Program-made: the position numbers and the translations under genes
The notes under the pieces: model-generated
The model's database searches: none
What the model was told of the DNA's origin: nothing
Seen by the model: the letters and a program-made list of their open reading frames with translations, nothing else
Assembly (NCBI GenBank): GCA_003451715.1
Contig: DMJN01000311.1
Location: forward strand, 1-12,844
Direction: 5' to 3'
Length of the DNA: 12,844 nucleotides
Source: Gammaproteobacteria bacterium
GTDB taxonomy: Bacteria; Pseudomonadota; Gammaproteobacteria; Pseudomonadales; Pseudohongiellaceae
Shown: in pieces, positions 6,588 to 12,844 of the stretch
Layout of the letters: each line of letters starts with the position of its first letter
Position numbering within the stretch: position 1 is the stretch's first letter

Positions 6588-8804
6588 TCAGGGCAGGCGC
6601 ACGGGCATGGTCATGGCACCGTTGCCGGCGGAGTCCCAGGCGGCGAAGCGAACCCACTTCTGACCGCTGGCGTCGAAAGGAATCTGAAATTGCGTCGAGT
6701 CGAAAGGCAGCAAGTCCGTGACTGAAACCATAGTGGATCGCGTTTCGACGCCGTCACCGGTCACCACCTCGACAAATTCCAGTGGAAAGGTCCAGCTTAC
6801 TTCTGCCGTAGCCAGGGCGGTAGTTCCACTGCCGCTATAGGAATGTTCGGGAATCAACACCTCACCACTGCTGACGAAGTAGTCTCCGGATTTCAATGTG
6901 TTGGTGATGGATGAATAATCGTTCCCGGCCGGTAGTTCATCGAGTCTCAGATAGGTCACCGGACCATTAGCATAGATGTCATCACCGGGTGCCTTGAAAT
7001 AGGTTTCGGTGATTGCCAGTAGCGATTTCAGAGGCCTGTCGCTATCGGCAATCCAGTTGTTCATATCATCCAGTAGTGGGATAACCCGGTACTCCGACAG
7101 ACGTTGCTCGGACAGGTCCGAACCCATGCCCCAGCGCCAACCGGCACCGCGATAATTATCATGCAGGAACTGGGGCGAATCGGCGACCGCATCGGGATAG
7201 CCGGTGGATCCCTTGGTGCGGGGATGAGGCATGTAGATGAGCATGTTCTCGCGCTCCACCATGGTCAGCATGTCCGACACACTGCCGATGTTATACATCC
7301 TGCCGTATTCGGGATGTTCGGTTATCAGCGGTGTCCCCGCCGGGCGCTCATCGACATAGTAAACAGGATGGGAGAACAGAAGGTCCCAGTGACCACCCAA
7401 TAGATTGCTGTTTTCCATCTGCGGCATCACCATAAAATCGTTATCGGAGTGGCGTAGGGCACCTTCGAACAGCCAGTGCTGCTCTTGCAGTTGAGTCTCT
7501 TCTCTCGGTCGATCCACCGGACCTGCGATATTGATGCCTGCCGATCGTAGTACTTCGAAATCTCTGAGCCTGGTATCCAGGCTACCGGAGGCGATGAGTT
7601 CTCGGCCCATGTTGGTGTGGTAGTGAGAGCCCATGACCTTATAGCCATCCAGGGGTTGGTAGACATCGGAATTGGTGAATTTGAGTGCTGCGTCAAAAGC
7701 ATCGTTGCTGTCACCCAGCGTGGGAAAAAAATAGCCCACCATCTGCTGCCGGGAGCCCGGTGGCGCACTGTACAGCGACCAGTTGGCCCGATAGCGCTCT
7801 ACGACTTCCTGTTCCCCCTGGCGTATACCGATGCTGAAGGAGTCATCGTTGTCCTTGCGGTACCAGTTATTGCCCACATTGATCTCGACTTCCCGTGCCC
7901 AGAAAAAGGTATGGGGTGGCGGGAATGCCGCGATCGCTGCGCCGTTGCCTTCTGCCACAACCAGCCGGTTCGCCGCCTGCAGCACAACATGATCGGCATT
8001 GGCAGGGCCCTGCAAGGTATAGGATTGCAGCAGGCCTCCCGTATCGCGCCAATTCACCTTGCCGGTAAGGCCTGAGTCCAGACCGGTAATGCCGACGTCG
8101 TACTTGTACGCCACCGATGGTAATACTGTGCTGGCGAGCACTTCGGCTCGCATCAGGTTGGTGCCTGCGTAGACGGTGAATAGAAACTCGCCGGAAAAGG
8201 ATCCCAGGCTGACTTCGGAATAGCTGACCTCTACCCGCGCCCCCTCTGCCACCACCGTGCAATCATTCACCCGATAACTGATATCGTCTCTGCGAATCTC
8301 ATCGCTTGAGCGTGGCAGGCCGGGCTGGCTCGCCACACCCTCCATGGGCGGTGGGTTGCCGCGAAACTCCTGCTGGCGAAGATCCAAGGGCGCATCCCAG
8401 AACACATCCCATTTGTGACGGTCTATTACCGCATCGGTGAGTTCCATCCCCAGTTCTCGCATCGGGCTGAGTTGCTGGTTGCTTATGCGCCGCATGCCTT
8501 CGACAATCCTGTATTCGAAACGGCTGTCGGTTAGCAGCGTTGTCCAGTCGTTATTGCCGCTGCGTAGTTGCAGATGCTTGATCACCGGCTGTTGCTGCTC
8601 CACCGCCAGCAGCAGACTCAACTGCTGGTCATCGGTGCCGCGCCAGTCCAGGCGTAAACCCTCCGGGCTATTACTGGCCTGGATCAAGCTATTGGAATCG
8701 AATCCCTGCAGCCGACATTGCGGCGTCTCCGTCGTTTGCGCGAACAAGGCGGTGGATGTTAGCAGCAAACTCGAAAACAGAGTGAATTGTCGTCGCTGAA
8801 TCAT
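6588..8804 (-). CDS. Exported PHP-superfamily metallohydrolase, CehA/McbA-like
   Basis: A 738-residue secreted protein. Residues 1-22 form a signal peptide (likely cleavage after LFA). Residues about 30-370 are beta-rich and without a recognised motif. A PHP-like metal centre follows: GSHYHTN (His394, His396), MPQMEN (Glu464), GGHWDLLFSHP (His472, His479), YMPHPRTKGSTGYPDAV (His527) and GMGSDLSE (Asp563). This order of HxH, Glu, GH, HP and a late Asp is that of the CehA/McbA group, whose best-known member hydrolyses the carbamate ester carbaryl. A beta-rich tail (about 640-738) ends the protein as in that group. The substrate is unknown; an ester, carbamate or phosphoester is possible. The ATG at 8804 has only a weak ribosome site. 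It lies downstream of an intrinsic terminator that closes the preceding genes, so it needs readthrough or its own promoter. Confidence 0.8.
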   Translation of the reverse strand: MIQRRQFTLFSSLLLTSTALFAQTTETPQCRLQGFDSNSLIQASNSPEGLRLDWRGTDDQQLSLLLAVEQQQPVIKHLQLRSGNNDWTTLLTDSRFEYRIVEGMRRISNQQLSPMRELGMELTDAVIDRHKWDVFWDAPLDLRQQEFRGNPPPMEGVASQPGLPRSSDEIRRDDISYRVNDCTVVAEGARVEVSYSEVSLGSFSGEFLFTVYAGTNLMRAEVLASTVLPSVAYKYDVGITGLDSGLTGKVNWRDTGGLLQSYTLQGPANADHVVLQAANRLVVAEGNGAAIAAFPPPHTFFWAREVEINVGNNWYRKDNDDSFSIGIRQGEQEVVERYRANWSLYSAPPGSRQQMVGYFFPTLGDSNDAFDAALKFTNSDVYQPLDGYKVMGSHYHTNMGRELIASGSLDTRLRDFEVLRSAGINIAGPVDRPREETQLQEQHWLFEGALRHSDNDFMVMPQMENSNLLGGHWDLLFSHPVYYVDERPAGTPLITEHPEYGRMYNIGSVSDMLTMVERENMLIYMPHPRTKGSTGYPDAVADSPQFLHDNYRGAGWRWGMGSDLSEQRLSEYRVIPLLDDMNNWIADSDRPLKSLLAITETYFKAPGDDIYANGPVTYLRLDELPAGNDYSSITNTLKSGDYFVSSGEVLIPEHSYSGSGTTALATAEVSWTFPLEFVEVVTGDGVETRSTMVSVTDLLPFDSTQFQIPFDASGQKWVRFAAWDSAGNGAMTMPVRLP

Positions 8805-8830
8805 GATTACTTAATCAGTATTGCGGGGTC

Positions 8831-8866
8831 AAAAAAAGGGCAGCGAGATTAGTCTCCCTGCCCTTT
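8831..8866 (-). terminator. Rho-independent terminator after the 330-residue protein gene
   Basis: Read on the minus strand, a perfect nine-pair stem AAAGGGCAG / CTGCCCTTT (8858-8866 with 8835-8843) encloses a one-base mismatch, a further four-pair stem GAGA/TCTC and a four-base loop, and runs straight into seven T residues (8831-8837). It lies 24 bases past the stop codon of the gene ending at 8891. It is a textbook intrinsic terminator. On the plus strand the stem is followed only by TTTGTTT, so activity in that direction would be weaker. Confidence 0.9.
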
Positions 8867-8890
8867 GTTTACTTATCCAGTGGCGTGGCG

Positions 8891-9883
8891 TTAACGACTC
8901 CAGCTCGGTAGCCAGGTATCGTCTTCCTCACCAGCCGCCTCCTGCTTGCGCGCACCGCTTAACATTAACGGCATGGCATAGTTTGCCTCATGGCAGGCGT
9001 ATTCAAACAGGTCGGCGTCGGTCAATTGCATCTCAACGATGGCGGTAAACCTGTCCTCAAACATTTCCGGATCATCCACCGTCCATTCATATTGCAAGCG
9101 GTCCTCATCCAGACGCGTGAATCGTTCGGTGAGCGTCATGTTCTCACCGGTTCCGCTGAAGCGACTGAGATGGGTGAAGTTGGCAGTTGTCACGACAAAG
9201 GTATCGCCGTCCCACTGCCCAATGGAATTGCCTTTCCACAGTCGCACATCGTCCGGCAGAGCTTCACCCCCGCTGGTAGAAATGACGCGATGATCATTGA
9301 CCATCTCGGTCTGAATCACGATATGGTCTTCGGTCTGTATCAGTTTCATCATGTTGTTGTAGGCACCGGAGCGCATGGGAGGCCCGGCGTTAAATCCAAG
9401 GATACAGCGATCATACAGGTTGCGGTCTTCCGGTCCCTGGGGAGAACGTCTCTGCAGCGCACGATAGTATGCCGCCGCTTCCCGACCGCGGTCTGTCATA
9501 CCCGGCATGCGTCCGTTTTCAGGATAAATCAGCTGCGAGGTGCGCATGGTGGTGGTCATGGTAGTGCCCTGATCCAAATAGAAGGTGTTATAACCTACAT
9601 CCAGGTCTCTCTGGTCGTGATCACCATCGAATTCGGCAGTGGCACGGGCTTCCCTACCGGCACGCACCGCGGCTTCGTACTCCTCGACTTCCTCAGCAGT
9701 CAGAAATTCCTTGTCGGCAAAGGCCGCCGGCCGTTGAAAAGGCGTGACCGTGCGGAAATCCCAGTTGCCCTGCAGGCTGGGCTTACCCCAGGCTTTCATG
9801 GGCACGTCTGCCAGGCTGGCCTGAGCGATAGCCATGCTGGCAATTGAAACTGCTAATGAGCGTAGTATTTGCATGTGTCTCAT
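8891..9883 (-). CDS. Secreted protein of unknown function, companion of DUF6152 (330 residues, signal peptide)
   Basis: The protein has a signal peptide (residues 1-25, likely cleavage after SLA) and a soluble mature domain. Its opening KPSLQGNWDFRTVTPFQRP recalls the 'L.G.W' start common in exported proteins found beside DUF6152 genes, mostly annotated as hypothetical. Landmarks are NLYDRCILGFNAGPP with Cys160, IQTEDHIVIQTEM (182-194), IGQWDGDTFVVTT (221-233), LTERFTRLDEDRLQYEWTV (251-269) and FEYACHEANY with Cys297. The same landmarks, including both cysteines, occur in the neighbouring gene, so the two are paralogues. The region from 182 on reads as alternating beta strands, like a lipocalin or sheet-sandwich fold. 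An AGAGGAA site lies 6 bases before the ATG, and the gene begins 13 bases after its neighbour ends. No function is known to me for this family. Confidence 0.88.
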   Translation of the reverse strand: MRHMQILRSLAVSIASMAIAQASLADVPMKAWGKPSLQGNWDFRTVTPFQRPAAFADKEFLTAEEVEEYEAAVRAGREARATAEFDGDHDQRDLDVGYNTFYLDQGTTMTTTMRTSQLIYPENGRMPGMTDRGREAAAYYRALQRRSPQGPEDRNLYDRCILGFNAGPPMRSGAYNNMMKLIQTEDHIVIQTEMVNDHRVISTSGGEALPDDVRLWKGNSIGQWDGDTFVVTTANFTHLSRFSGTGENMTLTERFTRLDEDRLQYEWTVDDPEMFEDRFTAIVEMQLTDADLFEYACHEANYAMPLMLSGARKQEAAGEEDDTWLPSWSR

Positions 9884-9896
9884 AAGTGGTTCCTCT

Positions 9897-10889
9897 TTAT
9901 TGATCGGCGGGGTTCTCTACCAGGGAGTCTGCGCTTTCCCGTGGAGATCCATCCAGATTCCTGGGTCCATCGTAGCCTCTGCGCAAATGGTCATACAACA
10001 GATCTTCGGCCATTTCTACGCATTTGTATTCCATAATACGTGCGTTCTCTTCCAGGCGTCGATACAGCGGCATACTGATAGTCCAGGGTCGACTGAACAC
10101 TTCTTCATCGGTGATGGTTGCTTCGTACTGGATATGGTTTTCACCCATCGGGGTATAACGTTCTTCCACGTGAAGCGATCCGCTGTGGTAATTGCCCGAG
10201 GCATCGAACCAGGTATCCGGCATCTGAGAAGTCACATCGACTACCAGTGTATTGCCTTCCCATCTGCCCAGCGAATAGCCCATCCAAGACGGCAGTGGCG
10301 CAGAAGTGCCAGGTCTCTCCATAAAGATACTGCGGCTATTGCCACCCCATTCATAAGCGATAAATATTTCACTGTCTGTCTGTAAAATTTGCAGCGGCGC
10401 CGGCATATACGTCAGCCGGGGTATGCCAGGGATATAACATTTAGACGCCGGGTCCAGATTGGCCCAGTCCCCACGATTAGCATCCCGTTGTGCCAATGCG
10501 CCGGGCTGATAAGGTATCTCTCCGCCAACCACAACACTGGTTCCGGCGGGAATTCCACCGTGGGCACCGATTACGCCGGTAACAGGCATCTTGCTGGCTG
10601 CATGACCCTCCAGATTCCAGGCGGCGGAGCCCAAGGCCTGCCAGATTCCGGACAGGTCCGGCGCAGCGGATTGTACTGCGGCAGCCGGAGTAGTGCTGAC
10701 TGCTGTGGCATCGGACACCCGATCCATCTCGGTGGATTGATCGGGCGCCAAAAAGAAAAAGAACACGACACCCAGAAAGGCAGGCACGCCAAGAGCCATG
10801 GCGACCAACGTCTGTAGGTTTGATTCGCCTCGCTGGGTCGCCTTCAGTCTCTTTATTCCATTTCTTCTTATAGTTACATGCATATTCAC
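9897..10889 (-). CDS. Membrane-anchored paralogue of the secreted 330-residue protein, function unknown
   Basis: The 330-residue product has a basic N-terminus (residues 1-20), one membrane span (about 28-48, with four consecutive Phe) that is unlikely to be cleaved, an Ala/Ser/Thr-rich linker (about 50-75) and a periplasmic domain starting PDLSGIWQALG. It shares landmarks with the downstream gene: SKCYIPGIPR (Cys151), PLQILQTDSEIFIAYEWGG, LGRWEGNTLVVDVTS, VEERYTPMGENHIQYEATI and MEYKCVEM (Cys290). The start is a GTG at 10889, chosen because GAGGGA lies 6 bases upstream; an ATG two codons further in (10883) is the alternative. It ends 13 bases before the next gene, and 52 bases separate it from the DUF6152 gene upstream, so all three probably share a transcript. 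The conserved Cys pair may bond in the periplasm, which is inference. Confidence 0.88.
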   Translation of the reverse strand: MNMHVTIRRNGIKRLKATQRGESNLQTLVAMALGVPAFLGVVFFFFLAPDQSTEMDRVSDATAVSTTPAAAVQSAAPDLSGIWQALGSAAWNLEGHAASKMPVTGVIGAHGGIPAGTSVVVGGEIPYQPGALAQRDANRGDWANLDPASKCYIPGIPRLTYMPAPLQILQTDSEIFIAYEWGGNSRSIFMERPGTSAPLPSWMGYSLGRWEGNTLVVDVTSQMPDTWFDASGNYHSGSLHVEERYTPMGENHIQYEATITDEEVFSRPWTISMPLYRRLEENARIMEYKCVEMAEDLLYDHLRRGYDGPRNLDGSPRESADSLVENPADQ

Positions 10890-10941
10890 GACACGTCCCT
10901 CTATGATGTTATTTTCTCAAACAGGACAGCCGGCAACTGGA

Positions 10942-11382
10942 TTATTGATTATCATCGTCGGGAAAGTCGCTCGGCGGTGCACCCACCCCGATTGATCCCA
11001 TGAAGATACTCGTACCATCTGCAAAGGTGATATCCCGGCCGCTACCGCGACATTTCGGTATGCAGTCCGGATCTTTACTCTGATAACCGCGCACCTGTAT
11101 CTCGGTGCCGGGCAGTAGAATCTGGTGGGTCAGACCCGCTCGCAACAGTGTATTGGGTGTGCCGCCTTCCAGCATCCAATCCTCTGTACTGCCATCTTCC
11201 AGGGTTGCAGTCATATGCAACCAGCTGTGAGGGTTGACCCACTCCATGCGGGTGATAACGCCGCTTATAGTAAACGGTTTTTCCATATCAAATTCGGATG
11301 AGAACGCATGGTGACTCTGTACGGGTGATTGCAACAGCACCACAGATCCTACGACCGCCAGACTGCCAATAAGTCGTTTCAT
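10942..11382 (-). CDS. DUF6152 family periplasmic protein
   Basis: A 146-residue exported protein. The signal peptide ends near VQS (residue 23), leaving a mature protein that begins HHAFSSEFDMEKPFTISGVI. The family signature follows: MEWVNPHSWLHM (46-57), EDWMLEGGTPNTLLRAGLT (67-85) and LLPGTEIQVRGYQSKD (89-104), then a Cys pair (CIPKC, 107-111) and an acidic tail. The fold is probably a small OB-like beta barrel. The frame is open to 11529, but the ATG at 11382 is chosen because AGGGAGG lies 9 bases before it and the signal peptide starts there. It is the first gene of the minus-strand operon. The function of DUF6152 is not known; the exposed N-terminal His pair and the conserved NPH suggest metal binding, which is inference. 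Confidence 0.9.
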   Translation of the reverse strand: MKRLIGSLAVVGSVVLLQSPVQSHHAFSSEFDMEKPFTISGVITRMEWVNPHSWLHMTATLEDGSTEDWMLEGGTPNTLLRAGLTHQILLPGTEIQVRGYQSKDPDCIPKCRGSGRDITFADGTSIFMGSIGVGAPPSDFPDDDNQ

Positions 11383-11553
11383 TGCGGTTATCCTCCCTAG
11401 GCTTGAATATTCTACACAGTGAGTTTGCCTCAGCTGGATTGCTATTTCCACTGAATCCCGCAATACATGAGTGCGCGGAGCATTCAGAGGAGTTATATTG
11501 TGCAGTCTCTTGAGGGATACCAATACCAAAATAGATCTAGGCAGGAGACTGAC
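11383..11553. promoter_or_regulatory. Divergent intergenic region between DUF6152 operon and MBL hydrolase gene
   Basis: These 171 bases separate divergent operons and should hold both promoters. For the minus strand a -10-like TAGAAT reads at 11414-11409, giving a leader of about 20 bases with AGGGAGG before the DUF6152 ATG; no matching -35 was found. The box overlaps the eight-base palindrome GAATATTC (11405-11412). For the plus strand no convincing promoter pair was found. Reading frames run into this stretch from both sides but carry no conserved sequence, so I treat it as non-coding. Confidence 0.35.
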
Positions 11554-12588
11554 ATGACAGCACCCAATAGTACTCGAGCCGCGCTAATCTCCCTGATGCT
11601 GGCTATTCCGGCATTCGGCATAGCTCAGGAAATTATCGACACCACCACTCATCGCCTGGAGGAAGTTGCCGAGGGCATCTATTTTGCCACTGGCAATGGG
11701 GCACTCTACACAATGAGCAATGCCCTGATCATCGAACGTGACGATGATGTGGTAATCGTCGACTCCCACATTACTCCAGCCGCCGGGCGAGCCCTGCTGG
11801 ATTCGATTCGTGTCGTTACGGACAAGCCGGTTACTACCTTAATCAATTCCCACTTCCATTATGACCATGCCAACGGCGTGCCGGCGTTTGGCCCGGATAT
11901 AGAAATTATCGGGCATGAAGTGACTTACCAGAAGCTTACCGGTGATCCAGCCAATGAACACACTTACCTGTCATCCCTGAATCGCTTCGATAATACGGTA
12001 GCCAATCTGCAACAAAGGCTTGCCGATGCCAGCGGCGACGATAGAGCAGAATTGCAGACTCAACTGGAATTCTGGCAGGCCCATGTTCGCGCCCAGGATG
12101 AAATTGTGTTTACCCCTCCGACTACAACCCTCAAAGACACCATGACGCTGTATCGCGGTGGGCGGGAGATTCAGCTCCACTATTTCGGTCGCGCCCATAC
12201 CGGTGGCGACCTGGCGATCTATCTTCCACAGGAAAGAATCGTGTTCACCGGCGACATGATGCTCGGTGGTATTTCCTACATGGGCGACGGTTATGTTGCC
12301 GAATGGGCAGATACCCTGCAGGGATTGAAACAGCTGAATTTCGATCTGGTATTACCGGGCCATGGTCCAGGTTTCCGCGATCTGGATCGTATCGACAATG
12401 TGCAGGCCTATTACGGGGATCTCACCGAAGAAGTGCGCCGGCTGAAGGCGCTGGGCTATAGCGCCGAAGAAGCAGCGACTCGCGCCGACCTGCGTCAACA
12501 TGCCGATACGCTGGGGGTGAATCAACTAGGCGCCAACCTCGAAGCGGTGCAGCGCATGTACGACATCATGGATGGCAATATTGAATAG
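11554..12588 (+). CDS. Exported metallo-beta-lactamase-fold hydrolase
   Basis: A 344-residue periplasmic hydrolase with a binuclear metal site. A signal peptide covers residues about 1-24 (FGIA, then QEIID). The metal ligands are clear: SHFHYDHANG gives His100, His102, Asp104 and His105; GRAHTGGD gives His215; FTGDMML gives Asp234; LPGHGPG gives His270. A helical insert of about 45 residues (roughly 135-182, with LQQRLADASGDDRAELQTQL) lies between the first and second ligand groups, and a helical tail follows the last. This matches the broad group of secreted MBL-fold hydrolases that includes lactonases, arylsulfatases and SoxH-like proteins near quinoprotein genes; the substrate cannot be told. 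The ATG at 11554 is preceded by AGGAG at 6 bases and starts the signal peptide; an in-frame ATG at 11467 would bury it. It precedes an SMP-30 family lipoprotein gene by 31 bases. Confidence 0.92.
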   Translation: MTAPNSTRAALISLMLAIPAFGIAQEIIDTTTHRLEEVAEGIYFATGNGALYTMSNALIIERDDDVVIVDSHITPAAGRALLDSIRVVTDKPVTTLINSHFHYDHANGVPAFGPDIEIIGHEVTYQKLTGDPANEHTYLSSLNRFDNTVANLQQRLADASGDDRAELQTQLEFWQAHVRAQDEIVFTPPTTTLKDTMTLYRGGREIQLHYFGRAHTGGDLAIYLPQERIVFTGDMMLGGISYMGDGYVAEWADTLQGLKQLNFDLVLPGHGPGFRDLDRIDNVQAYYGDLTEEVRRLKALGYSAEEAATRADLRQHADTLGVNQLGANLEAVQRMYDIMDGNIE

Positions 12589-12619
12589 TGTAAAGCAAGG
12601 TCCAGCGAGGTAAAAGCTA

Positions 12620-12844
12620 ATGAAAAGTGTGCAGCAAGCAACTGTAGTTTCGATTCTGGTAACCCTGCTCACCAGCTGCGGAGGTGACGACGGTGGCAAC
12701 ACGAGCGAAGTCGAGCAAACCGGCACTACCGATAATGCAGGCATGGTGGAACGAGTCGATCCACGACTCGATGCGCTGGTCCCGGTTGATGCCAACATTG
12801 AGAAGCTGGCCGGTGGATTCGCGTTCACCGAGGGACCGGTGTGG
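12620..12844 (+). CDS. SMP-30/gluconolactonase family lipoprotein, 3' end cut by window
   Basis: The first 75 residues of an exported lipoprotein. The lipobox LTSC puts the lipid on Cys20; an acidic, flexible Gly/Asp/Thr-rich linker follows (about 21-42). The sequence then enters the SMP-30/gluconolactonase propeller with LAGGFAFTEGPVW (63-75), where the Glu of EGPVW is the first metal ligand in regucalcin-type enzymes. Members open sugar lactones or related cyclic esters using a divalent metal. A GAGG ribosome site lies 9 bases before the ATG. The 31-base gap after the MBL hydrolase gene has no terminator, so the two are probably cotranscribed. Only the N-terminal end is in view; the remaining metal ligands cannot be checked. 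Confidence 0.85.
   Translation, partial: MKSVQQATVVSILVTLLTSCGGDDGGNTSEVEQTGTTDNAGMVERVDPRLDALVPVDANIEKLAGGFAFTEGPVW

Noticed and set aside
8990..9847. A 285-codon open frame on the plus strand, opposite the secreted 330-residue protein gene
   Set aside because: Its product has no recognisable motif and low-complexity mixture; the minus-strand gene has a signal peptide, ribosome site and a paralogue next door, so this is an antisense shadow.
11383..11529. Upstream extension of the DUF6152 frame to 11529
   Set aside because: The extra 49 residues carry no conserved sequence and would precede the signal peptide; AGGGAGG marks the start at 11382.
11467..11553. Upstream extension of the MBL hydrolase to an ATG at 11467
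   Set aside because: It would place 29 polar residues before the signal peptide and lacks a good ribosome site, while the ATG at 11554 has AGGAG at ideal distance.
12526..12828. A 100-codon minus-strand frame over the MBL end and the SMP-30 start
   Set aside because: The plus strand has a lipoprotein signal and the FTEGPVW signature here, so the antisense frame is incidental.

Overview
The window is an ordinary bacterial chromosomal stretch of moderate G+C. It carries ten complete genes and two genes cut by the window ends, with no tRNA, rRNA, CRISPR array, insertion sequence or other mobile element visible. Family content points to a heterotrophic, probably marine or environmental gammaproteobacterium: an exported PQQ dehydrogenase, a DUF418 membrane protein, a DUF6152 protein with companion 330-residue proteins, and an exported CehA/McbA-like metallohydrolase. 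This placement is inference from family content, not from a marker gene.

Layout. (1) Positions 1-1802, minus strand: a DUF418/YeiB-type membrane protein followed 18 bases later by a crotonase-family enzyme that runs off the left edge. (2) Positions 1964-6560, plus strand: a tight four-gene operon encoding a lipoprotein PQQ dehydrogenase with a built-in cytochrome c domain, a cytoplasmic glutathione S-transferase, an exported protein made of two NIPSNAP-like repeats, and an exported cyanophycinase-like S51 peptidase. (3) Positions 11382-6588, minus strand: a DUF6152 protein, two related 330-residue proteins of unknown function (one membrane-anchored, one secreted), a strong intrinsic terminator at 8831-8866, then a large exported PHP-type (CehA/McbA-like) metallohydrolase. 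(4) Positions 11554-12844, plus strand: an exported metallo-beta-lactamase-fold hydrolase followed by a lipoprotein of the SMP-30/gluconolactonase family that runs off the right edge. Divergent control regions lie at 1803-1963 and 11383-11553; the two middle operons converge at 6561-6587 with no visible terminator.

How the genes may work together. Nine of the twelve products carry an export signal or membrane anchor, and three more or less certain exported hydrolases surround an exported quinoprotein dehydrogenase. The simplest reading is a cell-envelope catabolic locus: periplasmic oxidation of an alcohol or sugar by the quinoprotein with electrons passed to its own heme, ring or ester opening by the SMP-30-type lactonase, the MBL-fold enzyme and the PHP enzyme, and downstream handling by the GST and crotonase in the cytoplasm. 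The substrate cannot be read from sequence. The least explained parts are the DUF6152 protein with its two 330-residue companions and the duplicated-domain protein in the PQQ operon.
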